The notes beneath the pieces are model-generated. The model did not search any database, was not told the origin of the DNA, and saw nothing but the letters and a program-made list of their open reading frames with translations. A stretch of DNA of 64,000 bases, taken from NCBI RefSeq assembly GCF_033115175.1, contig NC_084838.1, positions 64,138,468 to 64,202,467 on the forward strand, in the 5' to 3' direction. This DNA is from Lepus europaeus (lineage: Eukaryota > Chordata > Mammalia > Lagomorpha > Leporidae). A program made the position numbers and the translations under genes. Below, piece by piece: positions 23,592 through 37,415 of the stretch (the stretch's first letter is position 1; each line of letters starts with the position of its first letter).

Positions 23592-24329
23592 AATTGAAAA
23601 ACATAGCTGAACATTAAGTACACTAGCATTTGAAAACAAAGGCTCACAAAATTCTGTCATTTGAAAGTAAGATCCAAGAAAATCATGACGAAGAGTTTAT
23701 GTTTGAAATTAAATCTGAAAGATGAATAGAGATGTGAGAAAAATAGCATTTTGGAAAACAAAGAACATGTACCACTTTTGGCAATATAAGAAAGGATGAT
23801 TTACCTGGGGAGAATATCAAGTAGTACATTATGCCAGAAGCATAAAACAGTGTCATAGAAGAGAGGTGTGAGAAGAGAACAAAAAATGTACTAGGATTTC
23901 ATAATCACGTACCTTGCATTCTAAGCTAGAAAGCTTAGAACTTAAACAGCATTGAAAAAATAATTAAGAATTTTAAGAATAGGATAACTAAAATTAGATC
24001 TACTTTTTAGTACATGTTCTAATTAAAATATGGAGAATGGAGTCAGGTATAAAAAGTATCCTACTCAGATAGAAATATGAAGCAATATTATAGGAAAAAT
24101 ATGATGAGATCTGAAACTAAGGCAGTAGTTGTTGGATTGAAGAATGAGTGAACACGTATGTAAGATATTTAGGAACAAGAATTAATAAGATTTGTTGATA
24201 GATATAATTTTTGAGATAAAAACCATGAAGAAATACAGAGGGTGGTTAGTTTATAGTTTAGGCAAAAGGGTACATATAATATTCTTTCCTGCTATTACAT
24301 CATGATATCTGTAGACTTCCTCCAAAAAC
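23592..24329. other. AT-rich low-copy DNA
   Basis: Nothing recognised. Confidence 0.5.
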
Positions 24330-24645
24330 ATGGAGGTTTCCTTTGCTGAGAAGATGTGGCCACATGACCTGTTTCAACTAACGAAATTTCACAAGTGGTA
24401 TGTCTATTTTCAAGTAGAAGCTTTAGAAATCAAAGCATAATTTTGCACATTTTGTCTATCTCTTTGCCACTAGTAATGTAGCTGTAACTACTCTAACAGC
24501 CTAAGATTTTGAATAAAGATTATACCAAAGCAAAATCCTTAGCAAATCCACAAGACTTACAAAGTTATGAAACAAATTCTTGTGTAAAGCCACTGAATCT
24601 TTGGTGTGTAGGGACTTGGTGGGTTCTGTTTTACTATAACACTAC
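24330..24645 (+). mobile_element. ancient mammal-wide repeat, probably LTR-type
   Basis: GATGTGGCCACATGACCTG near the start and GTAAAGCCACTGAATCTTTG near the end follow the order of an old dispersed mammalian repeat. I am not sure of the family. Confidence 0.4.
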
Positions 24646-25637
24646 CCTGATAGTACTAAGCTGAAGAGGGAATAAAATGAAATTATTATAACCTGCAGGG
24701 ATTGCAGTTATATCACGAGGTTAATAATAACATGTGGGAGACTCAATGTTAGGTTTTATTGGGAGTTTTTGACACATACAATGGGGTTCTCAAAATCAAA
24801 ACATATATTGGTGATATGGATGGGTATCAAAAATGTCATGAAAGCAGACATAACTTTGCAGAAAAAATAGACAAAGAAACTGTAGAAAATTTCTGAAAGC
24901 AGAATCCCAAAATACACCAACACTTGCTTGAAATTGTAATTCACTTTGAAGGGAATATTTTGCAATCAGAGGATTTAAATAGAGAAATGATATGGTCAGA
25001 GCTATGTTTGAAAGCTAAATGTCTAGGATAATTATTAAGCATAAGGAAAAGTTGATCATTAATAATAATTTTTATAATATTAGGTAATTAAGTAAATATT
25101 ATCATGAATTAAATCTGTGAAAAAACATGTTGTCCAGGAATGTGCACCATTGACTATCCAAAAACTAATGTTATGGGCTAGCTGTACATATTTGGTATTC
25201 TGGTGCCTAATGTATGTGATAATTTGATGGTTCCTGAATAGATGCTTGTAGATGCTCACCCCTGACACCTGGCATCAGTGTTCCACAGGATATCTCAGGA
25301 CACACTATCTTTTTCACAGTATTTGAACAGTACTGAACATCGTAAAGGTCATAAAGAAGCATAGGTTACAACTGTTGACTTCAAAATACTTATAATCATG
25401 GGACAGGGAGAGGTTAGGACAAACTTTTTTGTGAAGGCATAGCTTTTGAAAACAATTCCCTTACACAACACTGGAAAATAATGCCAAATGTACGCATGGT
25501 GCTATCTCTTGATTATCACACTTATTTCTGGAATGTTTTTTCTTGAATGAAAGTTGGATTTTCATGCTGAATTCCAATATTAATTTCTTATTTTCTGTAA
25601 TATTTCACTAATTAATAGTGGAAAATTTTAGCTATAT
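24646..25637. other. low-copy DNA
   Basis: Only short minus-strand open frames (24756-24965 and 25080-25268), hydrophobic or AT-driven. No gene signals. Confidence 0.45.
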
Positions 25638-25652
25638 AAAAATATCATCTTT

Positions 25653-25911
25653 GGGGGCCGGAGCTGTAGTGTAATGGATGAAGCCACTGCCTGCAGTGCC
25701 AGCACCCCATGTGGGCTCTGGTTGGGGTCCTGGCTGCTCCACTTCCAATCCAGCTCTCTGCTATGGCCTGGGAAAGCAGTGGAAGATGGCTCAAGTCCTT
25801 GGGCCCCTCTACCCACATGGGAGACCCAGAAGAAGCTCCTGGCTTCTGGCTTCAGATGGGCACAGCTCTGACCATTGCGACCATCTGGGGAGTGAAGCAG
25901 TGGCTGAAGAC

Positions 25912-25954
<43 letters not shown>

Positions 25955-26000
25955 CCTCTGCCTCTCTGTAACTCTTTCAAATAAATAAATTTTTAAAAAT
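25653..26000 (+). mobile_element. CSINE with (TC)n expansion
   Basis: GGGGCCGGAGCTGTAGTG head and (TC)n at 25915-25950. Target copies are AAAAATATCATCTTT at 25638-25652 and a near copy carrying an extra TA right after the tail. Confidence 0.88.
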
Positions 26001-28631
26001 ATATCATCTTTTACAAATACAGTAAATTTTTGAACTTGGATTTAGAAAATACTCTTTTTATATTAGAATAACCCAGTTACCAATGAAAAGATTTAGAATA
26101 TATTCTGGATGTCAAAATAATATTACATCAATTGACTGATCTCAGCCTGTTGACTCATGGAAGACTTAGGGAAAATAGACCATCTGTTATTTGGATGCAT
26201 ACACACAACAACAGTCAACAAGAAGAAAGGCAAGATAATATCTCACAAATGACATAGGAAGGATTTTTAACACCACAGAGGTTGGTTCTCAAAAATAAAT
26301 GGGTTGCTGCAGAACACTCCAGATAGACTGTTGACCTTGTCTCAGTAAATACAGAATTAGGGGGGAAAAGGAAAAAAAAAAGAATTAAGGAAGCACAAAG
26401 TATATAAAATGATCTCAAGTTGAATAAAAGAGGAAATCCTCTTATCTGAAATTGCCCTGTAATCCCTATATGAATGGAGCAAAAGAAAGATTTCTATTTC
26501 ATACTTTATTTTTCCTCCTCAATTTATAACAATATAGTTCCATTTTAAATTAATGCATCTCCAGTAATTTCTGTTATACCCCAGTCAGGTGCGTGGCTCC
26601 CTGTTCTTTTTTATAAATAGGTTATAGGGCTATTACATGAATAGTTGTTTATATTCTGGTTTCTTCTATATAGTAATATGGTTTTTAGAATACTCTGCAA
26701 ACAGTAGCAGTTTTCCCTCAGCTAAGATTTGATGATTATTATTAATGTTATCCTGATTTGGTGCTGGCATACCCCTTGCACATTGATTTGAATCAGAATT
26801 GTGAAAAATGGAGACAGAAATTGAAAATCTGTTACATATAGTGACTATGCATTAATGACTAATGTATTAATGACTGACTATTAATGCAGTGTGTTATGCA
26901 TAGCAAAGAGTCTTTTCAATTAAATCTGAAAAGATATTTTAAGGCATTACATCTCTGACTTTCTCTCAAAAGTAGGTGAGACTAATTTTTCTCCAAACTG
27001 CTTTCTCTGATAAGTACTAACAATAGGACTACTGAATATGTGGAAATATTTCATCACCATCAGGCAACACTTTTTAATTGCCACCACGAATGGTAGCATC
27101 CTAAACTAAATGCTAAGGGACAGATATTTTGATGCTATCATATACTCAAATAGGTTTAATCTTTTGTATCATCTGGATAATCTTACATGCTAATTGAGTT
27201 TCAATGAGGATGCTAAACCTAAATAGCTGAAGGGCTTTCTGTAATATAACCGAAGAAAAATAATATGATTTGGTAATTATCATTTAATATTTTAATTTCA
27301 AAATCCTTGGCATCCAGATAAAAAGTAGGACATAACTCTAATGACAACTTTTTAAAAAAATAAATGTTCTACAATTTCAAATTATTTATAGAAATATTCA
27401 GGACTCTTTAAACCAATGCTGTGTTTGAAATTCCTGTAATGGACACACATATTAAAACAGTACTACTCACTTTGTCCTGCAGACAAATATTATTAATATT
27501 AATATTTTTCCTATGTCTCAGTTTATTACAATACTACTTTTGTTTCTCTCTGGCCTTTTCAGATTCATGATACTTCTAACACTGAACCAAACGTGCACCA
27601 AGATAGGAACTTCCATCATGAATTTTTCTCTCTTCTGTAAACCTTAACAAAACTCTGTCAGCACATGCTTTTGATAATGTACTTACGGGATGTTACTGCT
27701 TTAAGCCTCTGTTTGCCTTATACCATAGGCTCAAGGGGATCAAGAGCATATCTTATTCATTATACCTAAATATTGCATATTGCATTTTGGAGGCAAAATA
27801 TTTTAAATAAGTTGTAGTGATCACTCATGCATATGAGGTTTACCAAGTGTGGAACTGACTAACCAATTTGAGATTTTATGATTTTATGAATTGTGTTGCC
27901 AGAACTTAGTTATTATCATTTCAACAAATCACCAACATAAATAAGAAGAGTCTAAAGCAAATTCTCTCTAGTAATCCAAATACCTCTTCTTCCAAAACTA
28001 ATTTACTGAGATACTAATATTTTATAACAAACCCAAGGGATCTGAACAAAATAGTGCAAAAAGAGTTCCTTAGCTCTCTCTATTTTGTCAACTTTTATTA
28101 TCCTTAATTTTTGCATTCTCAACAGCTTATTCCTTCTGGAAGTCTTGGCTGTAGTTATTTATTATTATTTATATTTAGTTTCATTGAGATGGTTTGGACA
28201 TATAATATGAAAACCAACATATTCTGCTTTATTTTTAATTATTTAGCTAGACAAGCTATTTTCAAATCTGCAAATCAAGAAATAAGTGTAAGTATAATTT
28301 GTAAATAAATTATAAAACATTTCATAATTTAATAAATTATTTTAAATTTAGTTATTATGTATTCATAATTACTTAATGAATTCTACTAACACTAGAAAAT
28401 CATGATAGTCATAGATTTTGTCCTTAATGAGTTATTATACTCAAAAGTGTCTGTGCATGTTAGTATCCCTTCACAATTTATTAATCAAAAATTAACAAAC
28501 TAGTATGTTCTGTTCTTAGGTTACTGCTTCCTACATAATAATTTATTTACTTAAATGATACATTAAATTTTCCGGGAATTAAAACATGCAGAAAGGTCTT
28601 TATAAACAATCCTTGGGAAGACATAAAATAT
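26001..28631. other. 2.6 kb AT-rich low-copy stretch
   Basis: The longest stretch in the window with no assigned repeat. No open frame above 67 codons and no splice-bounded candidates noticed. Confidence 0.5.
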
Positions 28632-28930
28632 GTATTTTTTTTTCCTGAAAAGTAGCAAGACAGAGAAAAAAGAGAGAACTCTTATCTGCTGATTCACTCA
28701 GCAAATGCATGCAACCTCCAGGGATGGGCCAGGGCAAAACCAGGAGTCAGGAATGCAAGTCAGGTTTCTCTGAAGGGTGTCAGGGACCCGAATTCTAAAG
28801 CCATCACCTGATGCCTTCCAGGTGGTGCATTAACAAGCAGCTGAAATCTGGAGGGGAGGCTATAGTGGAACTCAAGCACTGTAATATGGGTTTGACAGCA
28901 TCTCAAGGGTCATCTTAACTGTAGCCCTGA
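28632..28930 (-). mobile_element. older CSINE
   Basis: Diverged reverse body (TGCTGATTCACTCAGCAAATG to CATCTTAACTGTAGCCCTGA). Confidence 0.65.
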
Positions 28931-30337
28931 ATGCTTGTCCTAGATGAATGTCATTTAACTTGGTCTAACATAAATATCTGGACATGCAAACAGGTCTTAG
29001 CAAGAACAGAACCTATTTATTATAGTTAGACAAAGTTAAAATCTAAATAGTGGTATAGGGTTGATTTATTCAATTACTAGCTATTTGGTTTCTATCTATC
29101 ATTCACAGACATATAAACTTATGCCTATAAAATGCGTGTTGAGTAAATACATAAGTAAAATGAACTCTGGAGTGAAAGTACATATTTAGCTGTTTAGCTG
29201 ATATTACTTATCATTCTTTGCTTCATTTTAAATGTTCTTAGCAAGTTATATAATTTTTAAAATTTAAGCAGAAAAGAGTTTTGGAAATAAATAACAGTAA
29301 GGTTTGCAGATGTTTCTAAATGCAAAGGCCAAGGCTACTAACTACAAATATATGGTGTGTCTAAAAAGGCATTTGAATAAATGTTTCATTACAATGAAAG
29401 ATCATTGCATTATCACTGATATGTCATATTTTTAAATACTTTTATATATTTTATATAAGAATTCTAAATATCTTCATTCCACTTACTTCCTATAGTCCAT
29501 CAATTATGTCTCCAACTATCTGTAACCTCTAGCCATTATTAACTTTATTTGCTAGGAATGTAATATCTGAAATCCAATGCTGTATTGAAATTGGAAAGCA
29601 AGTTATGTCCTGTTTGTAAAAATTATTGATATTTGCTTGATATCACTTTTTAACATTTTAACTCCAATTGTACCTGATATTTTTTACTAGGATGACCAGC
29701 TTGTGCAATTGGAAAGAAGCTATAGGCATCCTAGAACATTTCAATACTACAAAGGGAATAATCTTAAAAAAAATAAGAAGTCTAGTCTCTAAGCCCTAAA
29801 AGATTTTATGCAAAAGAGGTATTATCAAAAGCAATGACAAATAGCTACATAAAGCCAAGTCTTGCATAAAAATAGGCATCATCCATCATTACAATAGAGC
29901 TTCTGAACACCTACTGAGTTCCTGATAAGCTGTATTATAACAATTAAGTAACATCATTCACTCCAGGACTTCCTTACCTACAAGCTAATGGCTAAATGCT
30001 TAATTAAAATGTTTTTTCAAAAAAAAGGGCAAATTTAATTCTTGAATATTCATTGAGTACCTACTATGTGTCTAGATCATACTGCAGAAATCAAGCCAAG
30101 AAAAAACCCTGTAACACAATCATAATATATACTCACATCCTGAAAAGCATGAGGCATGTGAGCTGCATTTTTACTTCTTGAAAATATAGGAGGGTCTAAA
30201 ACTACTCTAGCCAAAATAGGGAGACATCCTAATTTTGTTCTCTCTATGGAAAACATTTCCACCTTGAGACAGACTAGTGCTCAAAACCACATATATTGTG
30301 GGACTCTTCACCTGTTTAGGAATCATCAGAGCATCTT
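28931..30337. other. AT-rich low-copy DNA with an L2-like scrap
   Basis: ATTCATTGAGTACCTACTAT at about 30047-30070 resembles reverse-strand L2/MIR ends. The rest is unassigned. Confidence 0.4.
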
Positions 30338-30351
30338 AGAAGTAGGTAGAG

Positions 30352-30613
30352 GGGCTGGTGCTGTGTCGCAGCAGGTTAACACCCTGGTCTGCAGTGCCGA
30401 CATCCCATAAGGGCGCCGGTTCAAGTCTCAGCTGCTCCACTTCCGATCTGGTTCTCTGCTATAGCCTGGGAAAGCAGTAGAAGATGGCCCAAGTCCTTGG
30501 GCCCCTGCATCCATGTGGGAGACCAGGAAGAAGCTCCTGGCTCCTGGCTCCAGATAGGCACTGCTCCTGCGGTTGCGGCCATTTGGAGAGTGAACCAGCG
30601 GATGGAAGACCTC

Positions 30614-30644
<31 letters not shown>

Positions 30645-30682
30645 AATTCTGATTTTCAAATAAATAAATAAATCTTTTAAAA
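30352..30682 (+). mobile_element. CSINE with (TG)n
   Basis: Low-divergence element with (TG)n at 30614-30638. AGAAGTAGGTAGAG (30338-30351) and AAAAGTAGCTAGAG (30683-30696) flank it. Confidence 0.9.
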
Positions 30683-30696
30683 AAAAGTAGCTAGAG

Positions 30697-31394
30697 ATAC
30701 CCAGATTTTAGCTAATGACCCTTTTTGCTCCTTGTATGGTTCTGTTTCTGTCATGGTGACTGATAAGAATGTTATCTAGCAGGTTAATGTATTACCGTGA
30801 GTATATAATGAGCTGCAGGTAAATCTAGGTCAGCCTTGGCCCCCTAAACTGAGGTGAACCTAGTCCATACAGGTGGTCTGTTTCTATTCAGAGCAAAAGG
30901 AATCAAACTCATATCCCTTAGAGCTTGAGAAAACTCCCACGTGGCTTAACCACTCCCTCTGCCCACTGTCTCAGTAATGGCTATAGAGAATAAAAACAGA
31001 TTATATAGAAATATGTTTTTGTAAGACAAACTTTTAACAATATTTTCTTAACGTTCTCTCATATTTTTTTACAATGATTTAAATCAGCCTATCCAATATG
31101 CTTCAATGAAATAGCAGTGAAAGTTCTGTTTTTCATCTGCCACACTGATCATCCTGGAGTTATCACAGAGTAAGCAGTTTTGTGTTAACAATTTATCAGT
31201 TTTCTTCAATCCAAAAACAGATATTTTGTAAATGATTTGGACAGATTTTTTTTTAAAAAATAGGCTAATATGAATTACATTGTTTGTAATTATTCCCCAG
31301 AGTACTATAAATCTTATTAACTGCTCTGAAGAACACCTCAAGAAAGCATGATTGGCAATCTAGAATTTTCACTGCACCTAAGAAACAAAAATTT
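30697..31394. other. low-copy DNA
   Basis: Nothing recognised. Confidence 0.5.
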
Positions 31395-31395
31395 G

Positions 31396-31690
31396 GAGTA
31401 GACATTTGGCATAGCTGTTACTATGTCACCTGGAAAGCCCACACCCCATATCAGAGTATCTTCGATCCATTTTCCAATTCTTCCAAGTCTAGCTTCCTGC
31501 ACGTACCAGAACTGATGCAGTCTTTGGTCCCTATCACCCATGTGGGAAACCTGAATCGTGTTACAGGCTTCAGGACTTGGCCTGCACCAGCTCAGACTCT
31601 AGCAGGTGTTTGAGTAGTAAAACAGCAGTGGAAGATCTCTGTCTGTTTCATTCTTTGTCTCTCTGCCTTTCAAATAAATATAAAAAATAA
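31396..31690 (+). mobile_element. older CSINE
   Basis: GTAGACATTTGGCATAGCTG head and CTTTCAAATAAATATAAAAA tail. A detached CSINE-like scrap (GGCCTGACTCAGTCCTGG) lies at about 31788-31830. Confidence 0.7.
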
Positions 31691-32007
31691 GTAAGCCAAC
31701 AAACTTTTTTTTAAAATTCAGTATTATTAGAGCAAATTTACTGTGGATTATTAAACCAGGAAGAGAAGAAAATGTTTTCAATTATCTGGCCTGACTCAGT
31801 CCTGGTTGTTGTGGGCATGTGAGGAGTGAACAATCTTGTCACTTTATTTTTAAATATAAAAATATCAACATTTGAAAACCATAGTTTTCATTTTATGGAA
31901 AATAGTATTGAATTACTTTATTCTCTGTTTCCTAAGAGGAACCTACAAAAACTAATCTATTACCAGTTTCAGATGTTTAGACACAAGTCATTAAAATAGA
32001 TGCACTT

Positions 32008-32341
32008 CTGTCAGGCGCCACGGCTCACTTGGCTAATCATCCACCTGCAGCGCCGGCACATCGGGTTCTAGTCCCGCTTGGGAAGCCAGATTCTGTCCAG
32101 GTTGCCCTCTTCCAGTCCAGCTCTCTGCTGTGACCCGGGAGTGTGGTGGAGGATGCCCCAAGTGCTTGGGCCCTGCACCCGCATGGGAGACCAGGAGGAA
32201 GCACCTGGCTTCTGGCTTCGGATCGGCGCAGCATGCTGGCCGTAGTGGCCATTTGGGGGGTGAACCAATGGAAGCAAGACCTTTCTCTCTCTCTCTCTCT
32301 CTCACTGTCTAACACTGCCTGTCAAAAAAGAAAAAAAAAAA
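32008..32341 (+). mobile_element. young-type CSINE with target duplication
   Basis: GGCTCACTTGGCTAATCATC head and CTGCCTGTCAAAAAAG tail. AAAATAGATGC copies at 31993-32003 and 32342-32352. Confidence 0.92.
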
Positions 32342-32352
32342 AAAATAGATGC

Positions 32353-33774
32353 GCTGCAAATTTAAGCCCTAAAGAAGTAAACTTGTCTTAGGGAAGTGGT
32401 AGCACTACATCCATCTGCTGCAGCTAGTATGTCACTTTTCATGAGAGTGATGATTAAATAAATATGGACAAAATATTTCAAAGATAGTTGATTGTGAAAG
32501 TTGTGTCTGAGTGAACAAGTATTGAGTTGGAATACACAGGGGAATGGAAAAAATGATGATACATGATTTTATATGATTATTTAAATGTTTAAAACAAGAC
32601 ACTATTCTGTGGGTACGTATGTTTCAGACTTCATGAGATATAAAATTTTTAAGATCTTAACAGAAATATCAGTGTCTACAACCTTTAAAGAAATGTACAA
32701 ATAAATAGTTCATATTACTACAGCATCATTTTGGACAATATTTTATGCTGTGATATACAACTAGCCAAATAAATTTGTTAGGTCATTTTAGTGATTGCTT
32801 TTCTACATCCTCAAGTCCATATTTATATTTATTTTTTTCTTTGATGCTGACAGAAATGTATTATCATTTTAGAAATTATAAAATATATAGAATGACAGAA
32901 AAATCTTTTAAATTCTAAGTTTTCTATGCCTAATCATAATCCTTATTTGCACAATTTCTTACGTTTAAGTATTCTTACCTTGAAAGTTATCATAAATATC
33001 CTTCGTGTATTAATTATAAGAATCAGTGATTCTTTGCTCAACTTAGTTTCCAAGGGGGAAATTAATGACTTGAAGAGGATTACATTGATAATTTCCAATA
33101 AGTATTGAAGAAAGAAAATGATGTGTAAACTGATCCCTTAGTCATTACCCTCAAATCATCAGTGTGAGACTCAATGTTCCCCAATGTGTATAATGAGAGA
33201 ATTTTCATGGACCAATTAAGTATGGGCTTTATACAAAGCAGTTACACATAAACAACATACGCAGAATATTCTCAGCCCATATTTGGGGTAACAAAAATCA
33301 CAGTTACATAAACACTATTGACAAAGTCCTTAAAATAGATCAGGTTTAGTGTACATGATAATTGACACACATACTTTTTAAAAAAAAAACATTATTAGAA
33401 CTCTGCAGACACAAAGGGTAGATGTCTTTATTGAAAATATGGCAAATCTGTGTTTTGAACAAGGATAGAAACTGAAGGAATACCTAAGAGCTTCCTGTCA
33501 TATCTCTCAGGAGTAGGATTCATCTATTTCATGAAAGAAAGTGTTACCAGACCAGCAGAGTTGAGTTATTTTCCTGTCAGTTTAGTTATATTGCCCTAAT
33601 ATTTCTAGGATTGCATATTGTTCTTGGATTAAAGCCTATCTTCCATCTTTGTTTTCATAAACATGTGTTTTCAGCATGTTCTATTTTTAAAAAAAGTTAT
33701 AGTTGCAAGGTAAATGAGTATTTGGATATATGAAAAATAGAGTTATAACGTATGGAATATGCAATTTAATTTTT
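32353..33774. other. 1.4 kb AT-rich low-copy stretch
   Basis: A 60-codon open frame (32926-33108) shows no family resemblance. Nothing else recognised. Confidence 0.5.
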
Positions 33775-33905
33775 CCCCAATTTTTAAAAATGGTAGTAAA
33801 AGACACAAAACAGAAAATTTGCCATCTTAACTATTTTTTAGGTGGATAGTGTAGCAAATTATATACATTAGAAGGCTGTACAACTATCATCAGAATCTAA
33901 CCTTT
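33775..33905. mobile_element. ancient L1M-like fragment
   Basis: AAATTTGCCATCTTAACTAT followed by GGCTGTACAACTATCATCAG matches the order of a common old mammalian L1-associated motif. Family and strand are uncertain. Confidence 0.4.
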
Positions 33906-34627
33906 AACTTTTGCTACTACTTGTACCAAAGCAGTTAGAATTGATGTGAATTAGCAGGTCCTATTAGGGAAAAGGTTTTTAAAATGCACTCTGCATTGGC
34001 AAGCACATCACTTCCTTGTAGCGAGGTCAAGATACTATTAAAGTCAATGCTATTTTATTGATTAATTTGATGTAGCTATGCAATAACAGAAGTTAAAGGA
34101 AGAAACATTGTCTATAAAAAATACATTGCATTTTGATTGCTTTCCCAGAAACTAATGCCAATTCCAATGTTTTTTCAATGAATATATTTTTCTTCTAAGA
34201 CAGGAAAGTATGTATACTTGAAATGTTTTACGAAATTCAGTATTATTATGAAGACAAAAATACCAAATAATTTACTAGGAAACATGTTTATAATGATACG
34301 GGCTGTGGGAGAAAAAAAACCTTCCAGGAACTATATATTCTTTCAAACAGCAAAGATCCTGTTATATATGATATAATTGTCTACCAAAAGAAATTTATCA
34401 ACTTCTGATTAAAATTATGTTGATTACGAATAGTAACAGGAAAATTGAGGGTTTTCATAAAGTACTTCTGTTTCTGTTGGTGTCTACAAAATAATCAGAA
34501 GGGAACATATTATGCCTCTATTTAATATCAATTCAATTAATGTATTACTACAACACAAAAGATATCTGTTTACAGTGCTACAGTGAGATTTCCCATTCTT
34601 AATGTTTTTTAAGCAAATATTTTTCCC
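33906..34627. other. AT-rich low-copy DNA
   Basis: Nothing recognised. Confidence 0.5.
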
Positions 34628-34935
34628 ATTTAAAAATTTTATTTATTTTTATGTGCTTGAAAGGCAGAGAGATACAGTGACTTACCATCCAGTTGTTCAC
34701 TCCTCACATGCCCACAACAACCAGGACTGAGTCAGGCCAAAACTAGGAGCAAAGAATTTAATCTGGTTCTCCCACATGGGTGGCAGGGACCCTGGTATTT
34801 GATTCATTAACTGCTACCTCCCTTCCTACTTAGCAGGAAGGTGGAATCATAAGCCAATACTTGAACCCAGGCACCTCATTAAGGGATGTCAGCATCCCAA
34901 GAAACTTCTTAACCACTGTGCCAAACACTGACCTC
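34628..34935 (-). mobile_element. older CSINE
   Basis: Reverse body (CTTGAAAGGCAGAGAGATAC to CACTGTGCCAAACACTGACC), diverged. Confidence 0.72.
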
Positions 34936-36194
34936 CGTTCATTTCGTTTCACTAAAAATTTACAGATCTAGTCCATTTCAAGGGTTCCTGAAAATTAAAT
35001 TAAAAATAATAATTCTTACTTGCTTTCTATGAGATACCTACGTCATTTGTAAATTAAAACCAGAACATATAGGACAAATAGAATTAATTATTCTTTCCCT
35101 TTTTCTATTCATGTTTAACGTTATGTTAATTAGATAAGTGCTCCAGCAATAAACATATGTGAAAAGATGTATGTAGAAATACAGAAAGATGAAGGCATAA
35201 TTTTGGATCTTTCCAAATGCTCCCACAAGACTCATTGGCTAAGCAAAAAATACATCTAAAATGTTTGTAACTAAAATATGTGGCAGGAATACTACAAACC
35301 CAAAACTCAAAACTGTCAAAATCTGCATCTTATCAGCAACTGAAAATAATGAGAAGCAATGGAGCACCAGATAGATCCACATTATCCAGAAGCTATTCAC
35401 AAGATAGTGAAAGAGATGCCTGTCCATGTGATGAGCAGCTGAAACATTCCCCACTTGACTAGCAGACAAGTGAAAGTGCAGGATGGTAATGCCTAAAGGG
35501 CGAGAGCTATGAAATTTCAAAATTGATAATAAGCCCTATCAGAAAAGTTTCCCATATGAATGGATCTGCAGGAATGAAATAAAATTGGGCAGAAATATTG
35601 ATCAGAGATAAAGAAAAGAAAATGCTCCAATATTGCATTGTTCCAGATGAAAATAGGAAATCTTAGAACTCTTAGAAAGCAAGATGCTGTGTTTTTAAAT
35701 TTACATTCAAAACAAAGGAAGTCTGTGAAATTAACAAAGATATCTGAATAAAATTGATTGAGTACTAATAGTAGCAATAAGAATGTTTCTAAAACATCAA
35801 GCCTGGAGCTCCATAATCAGAAAGTGCTTGTCTTCCCACATACATTTCAAATCTCTGATGTCTGATTTGTTGATTTCAGATCAGATTCTTATCTCCCTCT
35901 CTTCTTTGAAGAGTCAATTTTGGACTATTCCTTCAATTTATGAACTCTCAATTACCTGGTTATCTTATGCTACAACTCTGTGGAATTCAGATAATTATAA
36001 TGCAAGCCCACATCAATAGTCAGGTCATAAGATTCCACATCAGGCTAGAGTCAATTCTTATACTTATCTGAAGCAGATTTTCGTAACATGCAGAAATTTT
36101 AAGCCATTGAATGGCATACATTAAAAACAAAAACCCCATTATTTTATTTGATTTGATAAAGGCAATAATTTTGGGGATGGTGGACTCAAACAGG
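34936..36194. other. low-copy DNA with several short open frames
   Basis: Open frames of 60-93 codons occur on both strands at 35239-36019. The plus frame 35280-35462 is Ser-rich and coding-like in look, but no start context, splice sites or family was recognised. Confidence 0.4.
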
Positions 36195-36365
36195 CAATAA
36201 AATAGTTAATATTTCTTAAGGATTTACAAGGCACTGTCCTGAGTATACAGCATGTTTATCTCTTTCAAAATCAGTAACGGTTCTGAGATCTAATATTTTG
36301 CATGCAAAATATTAAAGAAGTAGAAGAGTTAAGTACTTGGCTACAGTTACCAAATGAACAAGATA
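36195..36365 (-). mobile_element. MIR-like SINE fragment
   Basis: TTAAGGATTTACAAGGCACTG, then AGTACTTGGCTACAGTTACC follow reverse MIR order. Heavily diverged. Confidence 0.4.
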
Positions 36366-37034
36366 ATAAAAGGAAAAATGTACAAGTATAGATTTCTTTT
36401 CTATATCTATTCTAATGAATGCCCAACTGTATAAACAATGAAATTTAGTTTTGGAAAATGATTATATTGATCTTATATCTCAGCGCTCCAGTACAGAGAG
36501 GGATGACCTCGGCAATTAGACTCTGTAGAAATGAGCCTGTGGAAGTATATGATCTTTGCGCATTACTGTGTTACATAAAAGCCAAGTAGCACTGGGTGGC
36601 AAGTACCTTCCAATAAAGCAGATCAGTGACTTAACACATGGATGTCTTCTGTACTTTAATTTCTTGAAACAAACATGTGTCAACAAAGTGTTCTGACAAC
36701 ATGAGTCCTAAAGAGATATGGATCAGTTCATTAGCACAAGTTTTCTACTACCCTCTGTACTTAACTATTATGAACAGCATCCCTCCATCCTCCTATTCTA
36801 TTTGAGCCAGGCTAATTTACTTTGTGTTTTTAAGTTAGATAGCACATCCACTAAGAAGTCCCTAGTCTACTCATGTATCAAAATTAAGGTCTCTTCTTTA
36901 TTCTTTCATAACTTCCTGTTACTTTCTACTTCATATCAACATTTAAACATAAATTCCTTAGAAATATAAAGAAAAATTGTGAGATTTGGATAGTGAGTGT
37001 CCTGATGAATTCCACCAATCGTTATCTCTGCCTT
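36366..37034. other. AT-rich low-copy DNA
   Basis: An 83-codon plus frame (36718-36969) lacks any recognisable motif. Confidence 0.45.
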
Positions 37035-37048
37035 TGTTGTTAATTATT

Positions 37049-37401
37049 GTTTAAAAGCTTGTTTCTTTCTGTCATAAGACCTATCTGAAAGACAGAACAA
37101 CAGATATAGAGAGAGGGAAGGACAGAAAGAGAGCGTTCATCTACTGGTTCACTCCTCAAATTACTGCAAAAAAACAAAAACAAAAAAAAAAAACAGTTCT
37201 GGGCCAGGTCAAAGCCAGGGAACCAGGAATTCCATTCTGATCTGCCAGATGGGCAACAGGGCCACAACTACTTGGGTTATCTTCCACTGGCTTCCCAGGT
37301 GCACTAGCAGAAAGCTGGCCTGGAAGCAGAGCAACTGAGACTCTAATGGCACTATGCATAGCAAGCAGTTGCTTAATCCACTACACCACAACAGTGGCCC
37401 C
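37049..37401 (-). mobile_element. CSINE with internal A-rich insert and target duplication
   Basis: TGTTGTTAATTATT occurs at 37035-37048 and 37402-37415. An A-rich run of about 28 bases (37166-37193) interrupts the SINE body in place of the expected GCAACGGCC region. Confidence 0.85.
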
Positions 37402-37415
37402 TGTTGTTAATTATT

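Noticed and set aside
35280..35462. Ser-rich 60-codon plus frame
   Set aside because: Neighbouring frames of similar size on both strands suggest chance openness. No parent gene recognised.
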